From NCBI GenBank assembly GCA_037443685.1, contig JBBINX010000062.1, forward strand, positions 1 through 14,556: a stretch of 14,556 bases of DNA. Direction: 5' to 3'. Position 1 is the stretch's first letter. Every line of letters starts with the position of its first letter. Of this stretch, positions 1 through 8,530 are shown piece after piece. Source of the DNA: JAHJRJ01 sp037443685. Lineage in GTDB: Bacteria; Bacteroidota; Ignavibacteria; UBA10030; BY39. The notes beneath the pieces were generated by a model. That model searched no databases, was not told the DNA's origin, and was given only the letters and a program-made list of their open reading frames with translations. Made by a program: the position numbers and the translations under genes.

Positions 1-13
1 TGCCGTCTTTATC

Positions 14-46
14 AAACGGGCATCCGAAACGATGCCCGTTTTTTTT
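14..46 (+). terminator. Intrinsic (rho-independent) terminator of an upstream gene
   Basis: A perfect 11-bp stem (14-24 pairing with 31-41) with a six-base loop (25-30) runs directly into eight T residues (39-46). This is a textbook + strand intrinsic terminator and most likely ends a gene lying left of the window. It insulates the pectin locus from upstream transcription. On the reverse strand there is only a weak T-tail, so it is probably one-directional. Confidence 0.9.
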
Positions 47-100
47 GGAGTAGTTTCTGATGATCATCATTCGTAGAGGGTGAAGTTAATCGTTATATTC

Positions 101-266
101 ACTAATAGAAACTTCTGAAAAATAGAAAGCAGAACACGGATGAACACTGATTCAGCGGATCAGCACAGATAATAATCCGTGTATATCCGTCAAATTCGTG
201 TTTTTCTGTGTTCTATGAAAATTATTCATTTCTTACAGATGTAATTTTTCAGAAGTCTCTAATAGT
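101..266. repeat. Nested inverted-repeat element (dispersed 'AACACGGATGAACACTGAT' family)
   Basis: The element has two layers. The outer ends 101-123 and 244-266 are inverted repeats matching at 21 of 23 positions. Inside lies an imperfect palindrome, about 122-216, built from short CGGAT/ATCCG and ACAC/GTGT words, with ATAG at its left edge and CTAT at its right. The left arm (131-160) matches 27 of 30 bases of a second copy at 11726-11755 in the same orientation. No ORF is present, and I see no convincing target-site duplication outside 101 or 266. It resembles a short palindromic repeat of the REP/MITE type. Mobility is an inference; the symmetry and the second copy are seen directly. Confidence 0.75.
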
Positions 267-383
267 TATTGATTAAAAAAGAATATTAGAAAGACCTTAT
301 CAAATTAGTTCGTTTTCTAATAAATACGTTGAAAAATAGGCATTTTTACTATAAAATAATTAACGTTTTCTAGTTTTTTGGAC
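267..383. other. AT-rich intergenic spacer upstream of the GH28 promoter
   Basis: No ORF, RNA gene or stable hairpin is visible. The stretch is strongly AT-rich with a few CG-containing words: CGTTTTCTA occurs at 311-319 and again at 364-372, and CGTTGAAAA at 327-335 recurs at 2129-2137 upstream of the TonB receptor. CG-centred AT-rich sites are typical of LacI-family operators, so these are weak candidates for regulator contacts. They are short enough to be chance. Confidence 0.35.
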
Positions 384-412
384 TTGACAAATGAAAAATA
401 ATTATTTATATT
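384..412 (+). promoter_or_regulatory. Sigma70-like promoter for the GH28 gene
   Basis: A perfect -35 box TTGACA (384-389) is followed by a 17-base spacer and a -10 box TATATT (407-412, five of six consensus bases). Transcription would start near 418-421, leaving a 5' leader of about 70 bases before the start codon at 489. The classical Bacteroidetes TTG/TAnnTTTG promoter pattern is not needed here. The promoter overlaps the tandem repeats starting at 411, which suggests repression at the initiation site. Confidence 0.7.
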
Positions 413-446
413 ATCGTTAAAGTTATCGTTAAAGTTATCGGTTTAA
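411..446 (+). promoter_or_regulatory. Triple 12-bp tandem repeat at the promoter start, candidate operator
   Basis: The 12-base unit TTATCGTTAAAG occurs exactly twice (411-422, 423-434), and a third diverged unit TTATCGGTTTAA follows (435-446). Each unit contains a CG-centred near-palindrome, TTAnCGnTAA in the first two, which fits the central-CG preference of LacI-family proteins. The array covers the end of the -10 box and the predicted transcription start, the usual place for repressor binding. The LacI gene at 13064 is the obvious partner, but that link is inferred. A direct-repeat-binding regulator or simple slippage are alternatives. Confidence 0.5.
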
Positions 447-488
447 TAAATATTTCCAATAAAACCCACTATTATTTAAAAGCTCCTT

Positions 489-2093
489 ATGCCTATAGCA
501 AAGCACATATCACTTTTCTTTTTAATTTTTATTTTCCAATTATTCGCTTGTCAACACAACACTCCGCTATTTAAACCTGATAAAATCGAAGATGTTATTG
601 CACCATTTGAGATGCCAAAGTTGGAACGTCCCAATATACCTTCACAAATATTTGATATACGAGACTACGGAGCTCAAGAAGGCGGATCGTTTAAAAATAC
701 TCACGCCATCAGGAATGCTATTAATGCAGCAGTGGATGAAGGTGGTGGGACAATTTTAATTCCAAAAGGTAAATGGCTTACCGGTCCAATTCATCTGGAT
801 AATAACATCAATATTTACGTTGCAAAGGGTGCTGAACTACTTTTTAGTCAGGACTTCAAAGATTATCTGCCGGTGGTTTTTTCTCGTCACGAAGATGTGG
901 AATGTTACAAATACTCAGCTTTCATTTATGCTGATGGAAAGACCAACATTGCAATAACAGGTGAAGGGACTCTTAACGGACAAGGTAAGCCTTGGTGGAG
1001 TTTTAAGGTAGATAAAAAAGCAAGCGAACAACTTCTTTTTGAGATGGCCAAAAACGATGTCCCAGTTGAAAAAAGAATTTTCGACGGGACAGATGGACAT
1101 GAATTACGTCCCGCTTTTTTTCAACCGATGAATTGTAAAAATATACTCGTTGAAGGGGTGACATTTCTTTTTGGAGCATTCTGGACCATCACCCCAACTT
1201 ACTGCGAAAATGTTATCATTCGAAAAGTGAAAATTATTACCTGGGGAGAATATGGCGATCAACCCAACGGCGACGGAGTGAACCCTTCTTCGTCTAAGAA
1301 TGTATTGATCGAAGAGTGTGAATTTAATACCGGTGATGATTGTGTTGCTATAAAAGCCGGCAGGGATAAAGACGGCATACGAGTCGGAAGACCATCTGAA
1401 AATATTGTAATCAGAAATTGTACGGGTCTGAGTGGGCACGGTGGAATTGTTATCGGTAGTGAAACATCCGGCGGTGTCAGAAATATTTACGCGGTAAACT
1501 GTCAATTCAAAGGTACTGATCGGATAGTGAGAATTAAAACAGCGCGAGGTAGAGGTGGAATAATAGAAAATATGTGGTTTAAAGATATGATCGGTGATGA
1601 TATTTTGAAACAGGCAATTCATCTAAATATGCTATATACGCCGCAGGGACCTCCGGGAGAGCGTTTGCCTATTCAACCGATCTCCACAACAACTCCCACA
1701 ATTCGTAATATTCATTTTGAAAATATTACATTCACTAATGGTAAAAGCCATTCTATCGAGTTGTTAGGTATTCCTGAAATGTTGATCGAAAATATTTCCT
1801 TCATCGGAATTAATGCTAACGGTTCGAAAGGAATAAATTTCTCTGATGTTAAAGATATTCAAATCCAAAATTCTGATTTTACCTCAACGATTTCACCTAT
1901 TCTTGATATCACTGATGGTCAGAATATTTCAATTAGTTCCGTAAATTTTTCAGCTCCTCAAGCGCCGCTCATCAAGATCGAAGGTGAAAATTCAAAAAAC
2001 ATTAAATTTCGAAAAACAAATATTTTAAATTCAGATACAGAAATTTTATTCGGTGCTGGTATTTCAAAACAGTCAGTCAAAATTGAAGAATAA
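489..2093 (+). CDS. GH28 pectinase (polygalacturonase / rhamnogalacturonase-like), lipoprotein
   Basis: This is a glycoside hydrolase family 28 enzyme that should hydrolyse galacturonic-acid-containing backbone linkages of pectin. Residues 1-21 form a signal peptide ending in LFAC, so the mature protein is probably lipid-anchored at Cys21. The pectate-lyase-superfamily N-terminal segment starts near residue 54 (FDIRDYGA). The GH28 catalytic motifs are all present: NGDG with Asp262, GDD with Asp283-Asp284, GHG with His317, and RIK at 348-350. NGD instead of NTD keeps the catalytic aspartate. The C-terminal part (about 405-520) continues as parallel beta-helix repeats. At 534 residues it is of normal length for bacterial GH28. 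No Shine-Dalgarno precedes the ATG; CTCCTT sits directly before it. The start is supported by the signal peptide. Exo- versus endo-action and homogalacturonan versus rhamnogalacturonan preference cannot be decided from sequence alone. Confidence 0.92.
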   Translation: MPIAKHISLFFLIFIFQLFACQHNTPLFKPDKIEDVIAPFEMPKLERPNIPSQIFDIRDYGAQEGGSFKNTHAIRNAINAAVDEGGGTILIPKGKWLTGPIHLDNNINIYVAKGAELLFSQDFKDYLPVVFSRHEDVECYKYSAFIYADGKTNIAITGEGTLNGQGKPWWSFKVDKKASEQLLFEMAKNDVPVEKRIFDGTDGHELRPAFFQPMNCKNILVEGVTFLFGAFWTITPTYCENVIIRKVKIITWGEYGDQPNGDGVNPSSSKNVLIEECEFNTGDDCVAIKAGRDKDGIRVGRPSENIVIRNCTGLSGHGGIVIGSETSGGVRNIYAVNCQFKGTDRIVRIKTARGRGGIIENMWFKDMIGDDILKQAIHLNMLYTPQGPPGERLPIQPISTTTPTIRNIHFENITFTNGKSHSIELLGIPEMLIENISFIGINANGSKGINFSDVKDIQIQNSDFTSTISPILDITDGQNISISSVNFSAPQAPLIKIEGENSKNIKFRKTNILNSDTEILFGAGISKQSVKIEE

Positions 2094-2184
2094 TTAGGTT
2101 TCTAAACTTTTATCATTTAAAAAAAGTTCGTTGAAAATCTCATAAATATTTTTTAATGAAATTAACAGGTCAAGGTTCTTATCT
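2094..2184 (+). other. Short gap between GH28 and the TonB receptor gene
   Basis: This 91-base AT-rich gap has no terminator hairpin, so readthrough from the GH28 promoter is likely. A weak -35-like TTGAAA (2131-2136) lies within CGTTGAAAA, a word also present at 327-335, but no good -10 box follows at standard spacing. A secondary promoter is possible but unsupported. An AAGG at 2173-2176 is a weak ribosome-binding candidate for the next gene. Confidence 0.4.
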
Positions 2185-5121
2185 ATGAAACAAACGTCAT
2201 CGACAACATATTTTTTAAAACGTAATTCTATCACTAGCTCATTTATAAAATGCGTAAGGGATTTTTGCTTAGTCGGATTATTGATACTTGTTGTAATGGG
2301 CTCCGTCTATGCACAGAACGAAGGAAAAATTTCCGGAGTAATTACGGATGCAGTAACGAATGAACCCCTAATCGGATGTAATGTAATGCTTTTAGGGACA
2401 AACCTCGGTGCCGCTGCCGATGTAGAAGGATCGTATTATATTCTCAATGTTGCGCCAGGTAAATATGATATCCAAGCTTCTATGGTCGGATATGAGAAGG
2501 TCATACAGCGTGGGATTATTGTGAATTCAGGCCGAACGACAAATATAAATTTCAAGATTAATTCAACTGCAATCGAGCAAGAACCTGTTATCATTGAAGC
2601 TACCCGCCCTGATGTGGAACGTGAAAAAACATCCACAAGTACAATCATTCGTCCTGACGACGTCAAACAAATTGCTGGAATACGAGACGTCGCCGATGTG
2701 ATTGGTTTAGCTGCTGACGTAATAGACGGACATTTTCGCGGTGGAAGACAAGGGGAAGAATTGTATGTTTTACACGGAATGGGAATCGTCAATCCCCTGG
2801 ATAATACAACTGGCTTACTTCCGATAATGAGTGCTGTTGAAGAGGTCGAAGTTATTACAAGTGGTTTTGGCGCCCAATATGGTAACGCCCAATCTGGAGT
2901 TGTTAATATCGTGATGAAGGAAGGAAGATCAGATAAATGGCGAACTCACATTGAAACTAATGTGCGGGCACCTGGCAAAAAATATTTCAACACAAACGTA
3001 TTTGATGTAAAGGGAAATCCTTATCTCGCTACACTTTTAGATAGTAGTAGCTGGCGATCACCAACTGAGGATGATCCTGGCTTTGGATATTGGACTTCGA
3101 TGGGGCAGACTCTTATAAGCCGTTTCGGTCGAGATACTTTGGTTCAATTAGCAGTTGCGCGGGCATTGTGGAAGCAATCGAGGCGGAATCTAAATAATTT
3201 TTCTGCTGAAAAAAATATCGACTATTCACAAGAAATTTCGTCAGGCGGACCTATTAACGAAAATATGAGAATGTTTCTTGCCTTCCGTAACCGGGTTGCG
3301 TGGCCCGAGTTACCGACAGAACATCCCGACGTTCAACGACAAATTATGGGAAACATTGTAACCGACTTAGCAAGTGGAACATCGTTGAGAATCAGCGGAG
3401 CATACGGACAAAATAACACGAATGAATTTCCCGGAATGAATAATCCAAGTACTCCTGGTTATTTTAGATGGTTATGGGATGATTTGCTTTCAATTCAACA
3501 TCGTAAAAACGTCAATACTCAATTAGGATTACGTTTCACTCAAGCATTGAGCAATAGAACGTTTTACGAAATCAAAGCAAACACATTAATTACCCGAGTA
3601 AAACAAGGTTCATCTCCGTACCCAATATCAATAGAGGATTCGTTATTAGGTAAAATTGAGTGGAGTAAAAGAATGGCGCAACCTGTAACTACACCCGATG
3701 GTTTTATTGTGGGTACTGGCTCTAGCACTTATAACGATAGTGAAACTCGGACATACTCAATAGATGCAGCCATGACAAGCCAGGTCGAAAAATCTCATTT
3801 ATTGAATATAGGTTTGCAATCGAATCTATATGTGATAAATGTAAATGATCGTAGGGCAATGTCCGACCAGATTCCACAATACAATATTTACACAGCAAAA
3901 CCTATAGAAGCAAGTTTGTATATACAGGATAAAATGGAATTCGAGGGGATGATTGCTAATGTAGGTTTAAGGTGGGACTTGTGGGCACAAAATGTGAAAT
4001 ACAACCCTAATATCTATGCACCATATAAGGTATTCGATACAACCCTAAATCAAAACGTCTATACAAAAGATGCGATGAGTGTAAATGCCCCCATATTAGC
4101 ACGTTTACAGCCACGCGTAGGTGTTTCGTTCCCAGTTTATTTAAATACTGTATTTCATCTTAATTATGGCTCGTTTATGCAGAGGCCCTCTTTTCAATAT
4201 CTATTGAATTCACTTTCGCAACCAGCGACAGCCTTAGGGAATCCTATAAAGGCGGTTACTTTAGGAAATCCGACACTTAAACCTCAAACAACGAATAGTT
4301 ATGATGTTGGTGTGATTCAAGGTTTGGGAGAAGGGTTCACTTTAGATGTGAGTGGTTATTACAAGGATGTAAAGAATTTAGTTCAAGCTGCAACCTTCTC
4401 GGACAGTTTGGGCAGAGATAATTATACATCATATATTAACAGAGCGTATGCAGATATTCGTGGTTTCAGAGTTGTACTGAACAAACGAAGAGGAGACCTT
4501 ACTGGATCACTTAATTATCAATATAGTGTAGCTTCAGGAAAAAGCAGTTCTGTCGGAAGCAGGATGCCGAGCTTTAAGCCCGACGTTCCTACGGTTCCCA
4601 GTAATACTGAGTTTAAAGATATTTTGCTCGATTTCGACAGGACGCATAACATACTTATTAGTCTCGGATATTTCACCGGCGATGGTTGGGGTATCAATAT
4701 AGGTTCTTTTTATCCTTTCGCAGATATCTCGATTGCTTCGCACACATCATTGAGAAGCGGCAGACCATATTCCTACTATAATGCAATCGGAATGGTTGAA
4801 ATGGGTAACATGCAGTCGCCTTGGGAATATAACACTGACGTTAAGATGTCAAAACGAATTAAAAACTTTTTCGGAGTCGATGCAAGTATTTACTTCGAAA
4901 TATTTAATCTATTCAATACGAAACAGTACAATTACAACTATATCTTTCAATCGGACGTCGACGGTCAGCTCAACCCCAATATAACAGCATATAAAATGGG
5001 TATTTTAAGATACCTTAACGATAAACGCTCAAGAGACCCACATTTAGGTTTAGACAAATCGTTTTTGATTTATTCGAATCAACCCCGTTCATTTAATTTA
5101 GGAGTTGCTATAGACTTATGA
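2185..5121 (+). CDS. TonB-dependent outer-membrane receptor with carboxypeptidase-regulatory-like domain
   Basis: A 978-residue outer-membrane receptor, probably importing or sensing pectin-derived oligosaccharides with energy from TonB. It has a long basic N-region, a hydrophobic core at about 28-40 and a likely cleavage after SVYA (residue 43). A carboxypeptidase-regulatory-like domain follows (about 48-125: GKISGVITDA...LIGCNVMLLGT...GSYYILNVAPGKY), then a plug (about 150-247) with FRGGRQGEELYVLHG and FGAQYGNAQSGVVNIVMKEG. The rest (about 250-978) is the barrel. In this receptor type the plug position usually reads VDG; here it is LHG. It lacks the usual SusC signature and has no SusD partner nearby, so it belongs to the broader CarboxypepD_reg/TonB receptor type frequent in Ignavibacteria. 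No clear TonB box is visible. The stop overlaps the next start by 4 bp, implying translational coupling. The substrate is inferred from neighbours only. Confidence 0.9.
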   Translation: MKQTSSTTYFLKRNSITSSFIKCVRDFCLVGLLILVVMGSVYAQNEGKISGVITDAVTNEPLIGCNVMLLGTNLGAAADVEGSYYILNVAPGKYDIQASMVGYEKVIQRGIIVNSGRTTNINFKINSTAIEQEPVIIEATRPDVEREKTSTSTIIRPDDVKQIAGIRDVADVIGLAADVIDGHFRGGRQGEELYVLHGMGIVNPLDNTTGLLPIMSAVEEVEVITSGFGAQYGNAQSGVVNIVMKEGRSDKWRTHIETNVRAPGKKYFNTNVFDVKGNPYLATLLDSSSWRSPTEDDPGFGYWTSMGQTLISRFGRDTLVQLAVARALWKQSRRNLNNFSAEKNIDYSQEISSGGPINENMRMFLAFRNRVAWPELPTEHPDVQRQIMGNIVTDLASGTSLRISGAYGQNNTNEFPGMNNPSTPGYFRWLWDDLLSIQHRKNVNTQLGLRFTQALSNRTFYEIKANTLITRVKQGSSPYPISIEDSLLGKIEWSKRMAQPVTTPDGFIVGTGSSTYNDSETRTYSIDAAMTSQVEKSHLLNIGLQSNLYVINVNDRRAMSDQIPQYNIYTAKPIEASLYIQDKMEFEGMIANVGLRWDLWAQNVKYNPNIYAPYKVFDTTLNQNVYTKDAMSVNAPILARLQPRVGVSFPVYLNTVFHLNYGSFMQRPSFQYLLNSLSQPATALGNPIKAVTLGNPTLKPQTTNSYDVGVIQGLGEGFTLDVSGYYKDVKNLVQAATFSDSLGRDNYTSYINRAYADIRGFRVVLNKRRGDLTGSLNYQYSVASGKSSSVGSRMPSFKPDVPTVPSNTEFKDILLDFDRTHNILISLGYFTGDGWGINIGSFYPFADISIASHTSLRSGRPYSYYNAIGMVEMGNMQSPWEYNTDVKMSKRIKNFFGVDASIYFEIFNLFNTKQYNYNYIFQSDVDGQLNPNITAYKMGILRYLNDKRSRDPHLGLDKSFLIYSNQPRSFNLGVAIDL

Positions 5122-7481
5122 GAGAATATATAATAAAACAGTATAGTAAAACGAAATCGTTCAAATTTATTATTTTCCTTTTAACAATTATTTACTCCAC
5201 AGGGTTTTCGCAATCACAACGGTTCGAAGTCCATACACGAGGTATGCTACATCAATCTGTTTTCAATACTGGCGACCTTGGCAGAGCGTTAGATAACGGA
5301 CGCGGTGGGGCTACAGTCGGTCAACCCTCATTCGAGTGGCCTGGCAAATCGCGCATGATAATAGATGGAATAGAATACAAAGGACAATACAATTCTTTTG
5401 GTGGCGGTTTGTATATTGCAGCAGATACAGGGATCGGTTCACGCACGCGCAAATATGTGCAATGCGGTGCCGCAAGTACATCAGCTGGGCAGTCGATTAC
5501 AGTCGAAAACGTTTTCAGTTTTCCTGTTTCTTTAGAGCGGAAAACTAATTTTCCACTTTTGACTAACGGACAAATAAACCCTAATTACAATCCAAACGAA
5601 GCTGAAGAAATAATTATATCTAAATGGGATACTCCTTTAGGAATTACAGTTACTCGCACGAGCCGCGCTTGGAGCTTTCCAGATTATGACGATTTTATAA
5701 TTTATGAATATGAATTAGAGAATACCGGTAATAGAACAACACCATCGCCTCCTTATAGAATTGACACTCTAAGGATGATTACAGTGGCTTGGGCTCACTC
5801 GCTTGCTCCATCGATGTTTGCCGGAGAAAGAGTCAATAATAATGTATGGTTAGAAGGTAGTTACAGAAGCGACAAACCCGATGTATCAAAAATGAGTGTT
5901 TACGGAAGATATGACTGGCGACGTTATATGAATTATAACCATCAGATGGATGGAGTTCCAGACCTTAAATATTTTGATTTGTGGGCTTCATCGAATATAA
6001 ATGGTGGTGGGCTTACAGCTCCTCAAGCCGTTGGATTTTTACCTCTATACTACGATTATGATAAACTAATAAGAAAGAATCAAGGTTTTATTGCTATGAA
6101 CCAACCCGGCGATACAAATGTAGTATGGGACCCGAATGCAAAACTGAAGCAACCATACTGCATCCGTTGGGATAATGGAAATCTCGATTTAACTAAACTT
6201 CGACTTAACCTAAACCCCGGCGAATTGCGTTACGTTGCTCCATTCAGAGGCAGCAGCGATTCTATTAATTTTGGAACGTACATGATTGGGCGAGGAAAGC
6301 CGAATTGGACGGCATCATTACGAAACCCGACTGGAAAGATTTTTAGCTACGGACCGTACAATTTACTCCCCGGAGAAAAAATCTATTTTGTCATGGCAGA
6401 GGTTGCAGGTTTTGGTGCCGGAGTTGAAACTGATTCACAATATATTGACCTTGGTGGTGGTTGGGGAAACAACGGAACCCCTACTGAACCAAGCCCCGGT
6501 ACTCATCCTGTACCAAGTTGGTATAACACACTCAAGTACAATTTTTTAAACAATAAAGATGTCAATGCGGTTATGGGGAGTAATTACCTAAAAAAATATT
6601 CTCTACCAGATTATGTCAATTCCAAAGTAATATCTATCCGCGATGTTGCCGACCGTGCTATACAGATGTACACAGGAAGGCAATTGGTTAAATACGATAC
6701 TTCACAATATGAACCATCGCCGGTCGCATTTGATATCTATCCGCCGGCACCAAAACCTTTCGATGCTGGACGATATTCTACTATTCCCATACCGTGTCCG
6801 GCACCTGAAATTATTGTTCGAAATACAATCGCCGCCTCTAATATGATTATCTGGGGACCGCAGGTTGAGTCGTTCAATACTCCTCGCATGGCTGCTCCTT
6901 TTAGTCATTACCTCTTATTGGTATCTAACAGCCCGATTGGTCCGTGGAAAATTCTTGATAGTATCGGAATTCGCGACCCCCGTTACTTTAGAGATACTGT
7001 AGGTCTTGGTAATGTAACTCCGCTTTTATTGCCTGAGAGTGCTTATGTATATATAGATCATTCGAGCGACATCGGTGCTGGTTACTACTATTCTGTAGTG
7101 TCAGTAGATACATCGGGTGGGTGGAGCGGAAAAACGAATTTATATTATCACGTAACTCAAGCGCCGGCAGCGGCAAAACTTGGTAAAGTTTACGCCTCAC
7201 CAAATCCGTTTGTGGTTAGTTCTTTGTCTGCAGGTACTTCCATAATGGGTGATATTTCTAACAAAGTTGGATTTTTTGGATTGCCAGCTCGCTGTACTAT
7301 TCGTATTTTTACTTATGTCGGTCAGCTAGTAGCAACCATCGAACACGATTCCGATGAATACTCCACCGCTTGGTTTCAAGTTTCCCAGAACAATCAATGG
7401 ATTGCTTCAGGCGTCTATTATTTTGTAGTCGAAGACTTCTTAGGGAATCGGGCGTGGAATAAATTTGTGGTTATCCATTGA
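5118..7481 (+). CDS. Large secreted protein with FN3-like region and T9SS-like C-terminal tail, function unknown
   Basis: The product has 787 residues. Residues 1-31 are a signal peptide (hydrophobic core FIIFLLTIIY, cut near GFSQ). The long middle part (about 32-550), with many Gly, Asn, Tyr and Trp residues, matches no enzyme family I recognise. Roughly 560-683 looks like a fibronectin-III-like fold (…YYYSVVSVDTSGGWSG). Residues 686-787 resemble a T9SS C-terminal sorting domain: ASPNPF, IRIFTYVGQLVATI, GVYYFVVED and a terminal KFVVIH. It is therefore probably exported by T9SS to the cell surface. Its start overlaps the TonB receptor stop by ATGA, and the barrel gene follows after a 17-base gap. 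It occupies the position a SusD would have and may be a surface glycan-binding or receptor-lid protein, but this is inference; no SusD-like TPR helices are visible. Confidence 0.75.
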   Translation: MREYIIKQYSKTKSFKFIIFLLTIIYSTGFSQSQRFEVHTRGMLHQSVFNTGDLGRALDNGRGGATVGQPSFEWPGKSRMIIDGIEYKGQYNSFGGGLYIAADTGIGSRTRKYVQCGAASTSAGQSITVENVFSFPVSLERKTNFPLLTNGQINPNYNPNEAEEIIISKWDTPLGITVTRTSRAWSFPDYDDFIIYEYELENTGNRTTPSPPYRIDTLRMITVAWAHSLAPSMFAGERVNNNVWLEGSYRSDKPDVSKMSVYGRYDWRRYMNYNHQMDGVPDLKYFDLWASSNINGGGLTAPQAVGFLPLYYDYDKLIRKNQGFIAMNQPGDTNVVWDPNAKLKQPYCIRWDNGNLDLTKLRLNLNPGELRYVAPFRGSSDSINFGTYMIGRGKPNWTASLRNPTGKIFSYGPYNLLPGEKIYFVMAEVAGFGAGVETDSQYIDLGGGWGNNGTPTEPSPGTHPVPSWYNTLKYNFLNNKDVNAVMGSNYLKKYSLPDYVNSKVISIRDVADRAIQMYTGRQLVKYDTSQYEPSPVAFDIYPPAPKPFDAGRYSTIPIPCPAPEIIVRNTIAASNMIIWGPQVESFNTPRMAAPFSHYLLLVSNSPIGPWKILDSIGIRDPRYFRDTVGLGNVTPLLLPESAYVYIDHSSDIGAGYYYSVVSVDTSGGWSGKTNLYYHVTQAPAAAKLGKVYASPNPFVVSSLSAGTSIMGDISNKVGFFGLPARCTIRIFTYVGQLVATIEHDSDEYSTAWFQVSQNNQWIASGVYYFVVEDFLGNRAWNKFVVIH

Positions 7482-7484
7482 GAA

Positions 7485-7489
7485 AAGGA
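7485..7489 (+). promoter_or_regulatory. Ribosome-binding site deciding the start of the PorV-like gene
   Basis: AAGGA lies nine bases before ATG 7499. The reading frame is also open from a TTG at 7478 that would overlap the previous stop by 4 bp, but that start would have no suitable Shine-Dalgarno and would add MRKGIHF before an otherwise standard signal peptide. I therefore take 7499 as the start. Confidence 0.65.
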
Positions 7490-7498
7490 ATACACTTT

Positions 7499-8530
7499 AT
7501 GAATACTAAAATAAAATATCTCTTATTGATTTTAATGATTCCCCTCCTTGTGTCGCAAGCCGTATCGCAGAAAGTTGCAAAAACCTCGATGCAGTTTTTA
7601 AAAATTATTCCCTGTGCAAGAGCCAACGCTCTTGGCGATGCTTATAGCGCTTGGGCTTCCGGCGTTGAAGCAGTGTTTTGGAACCCAGGTGGATTAGCAT
7701 TAACTAATAACCATGAATTCTCTGCTACATTTATTGATTGGTTATTCGACGCTAAGCAAGGAGCTTTTGCGTATGCAATAAACGTATCTGATATCGGAGC
7801 TTTTGGATTTCAGATTCAGTATGTTGATTATGGAGTATTCGAGGAGGCAGTTCTAACTCGACCGTTTATAAAAGAACTGCCAGAGCCTGGACTAACAGGC
7901 AGAACTTTCAATCCTTTCAGTTATGTAGTCGGATTGTCGTTTGCTCGTAATCTGACCGATAAATTTTCTACAGGGCTAACTATCAAATATGCCTACGAAT
8001 CTTTGTACGATCAAAAAACTTTTTCTGTCCTAGATATTAGTAAAGGTATCGACCAACAAGTTAATACTTACGGTAAGGTTTTACTTTTTGATTTTGGAAT
8101 GAGGTATCATACCGGCTTCAGGTCAGTGGAAGTGGGTGCGGCAGTTCAAAATTTCGGCGGTCAGGTTAAATACGCAATCGAAAAAAACCTTGTGCCACTT
8201 TTATTTAGGGTTGGTATCGCTGGAGATTTGATCGGACCGAATAGTCTTTTTACGCAATCAGAGGACAGTAGATTGGGTATCGCATTCGACTTGTTCCATC
8301 CGAACGACTACGATCAACAGGCACACATAGGAATGGAATATGAATTTGCAAATACAGTGTCGCTGCGTATGGGATACAAATACAATTACGACAACGAAAA
8401 TTTAACTTTCGGCGCGGGTATCAAACATTCAATTAACAAAATTAATTATTCTGTAGATTACAGTTACGGCTCTCTCGGAAAATATCTCGGCAATACACAT
8501 CGGATTAGTTTAGGAGTAGGTTTACAATGA
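7499..8530 (+). CDS. PorV/PorQ-like outer-membrane beta-barrel protein (UPF0164 type)
   Basis: A 343-residue outer-membrane barrel with a signal peptide (MNTKIKYLLLILMIPLLVSQ, cut near AVSQ). Directly after it comes the PorV-family start pattern: FLKIIPCARANALGDAYSAW, then GVEAVFWNPGGLA. The rest alternates hydrophobic and polar residues as expected for a FadL-like 14-strand barrel and ends in ISLGVGLQ. PorV proper is the T9SS component that carries cargo through its C-terminal signal to the surface attachment complex. A paralogue next to genes for T9SS-tailed proteins may serve as a dedicated shuttle or surface partner. The gene is coupled to both neighbours (17-base gap upstream, ATGA overlap downstream). 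General channel function is the alternative. Family confidence is good; the specific role is inferred. Confidence 0.82.
   Translation: MNTKIKYLLLILMIPLLVSQAVSQKVAKTSMQFLKIIPCARANALGDAYSAWASGVEAVFWNPGGLALTNNHEFSATFIDWLFDAKQGAFAYAINVSDIGAFGFQIQYVDYGVFEEAVLTRPFIKELPEPGLTGRTFNPFSYVVGLSFARNLTDKFSTGLTIKYAYESLYDQKTFSVLDISKGIDQQVNTYGKVLLFDFGMRYHTGFRSVEVGAAVQNFGGQVKYAIEKNLVPLLFRVGIAGDLIGPNSLFTQSEDSRLGIAFDLFHPNDYDQQAHIGMEYEFANTVSLRMGYKYNYDNENLTFGAGIKHSINKINYSVDYSYGSLGKYLGNTHRISLGVGLQ

Noticed and set aside
101..266. CRISPR array
   Set aside because: The repeated words are inverted and imperfect, not direct repeats with regular spacers, and no cas genes are present.
1104..1622. Long open frame on the minus strand inside the GH28 gene (172 codons)
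   Set aside because: It lies wholly within a gene whose + strand product has all GH28 catalytic motifs; its translation shows no domain, signal peptide or Shine-Dalgarno, so it is a shadow frame.
2436..2792. Minus-strand open frame of 118 codons within the TonB receptor gene
   Set aside because: It overlaps the regulatory-like and plug domains and has no recognisable features; antisense shadow.
4781..4984. Small + strand frame inside the TonB receptor barrel
   Set aside because: It is out of frame with a well-supported long gene and has no signal or domain; chance ORF.
2185..5121. Canonical SusC of a SusCD pair
   Set aside because: The product lacks the usual SusC plug signature and no SusD gene follows; the neighbour is a T9SS-tailed protein.
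7478..7498. TTG start for the PorV-like gene overlapping the previous stop
   Set aside because: The downstream ATG at 7499 has a well-spaced AAGGA and gives a standard signal peptide; the TTG adds seven residues and lacks a ribosome-binding site.
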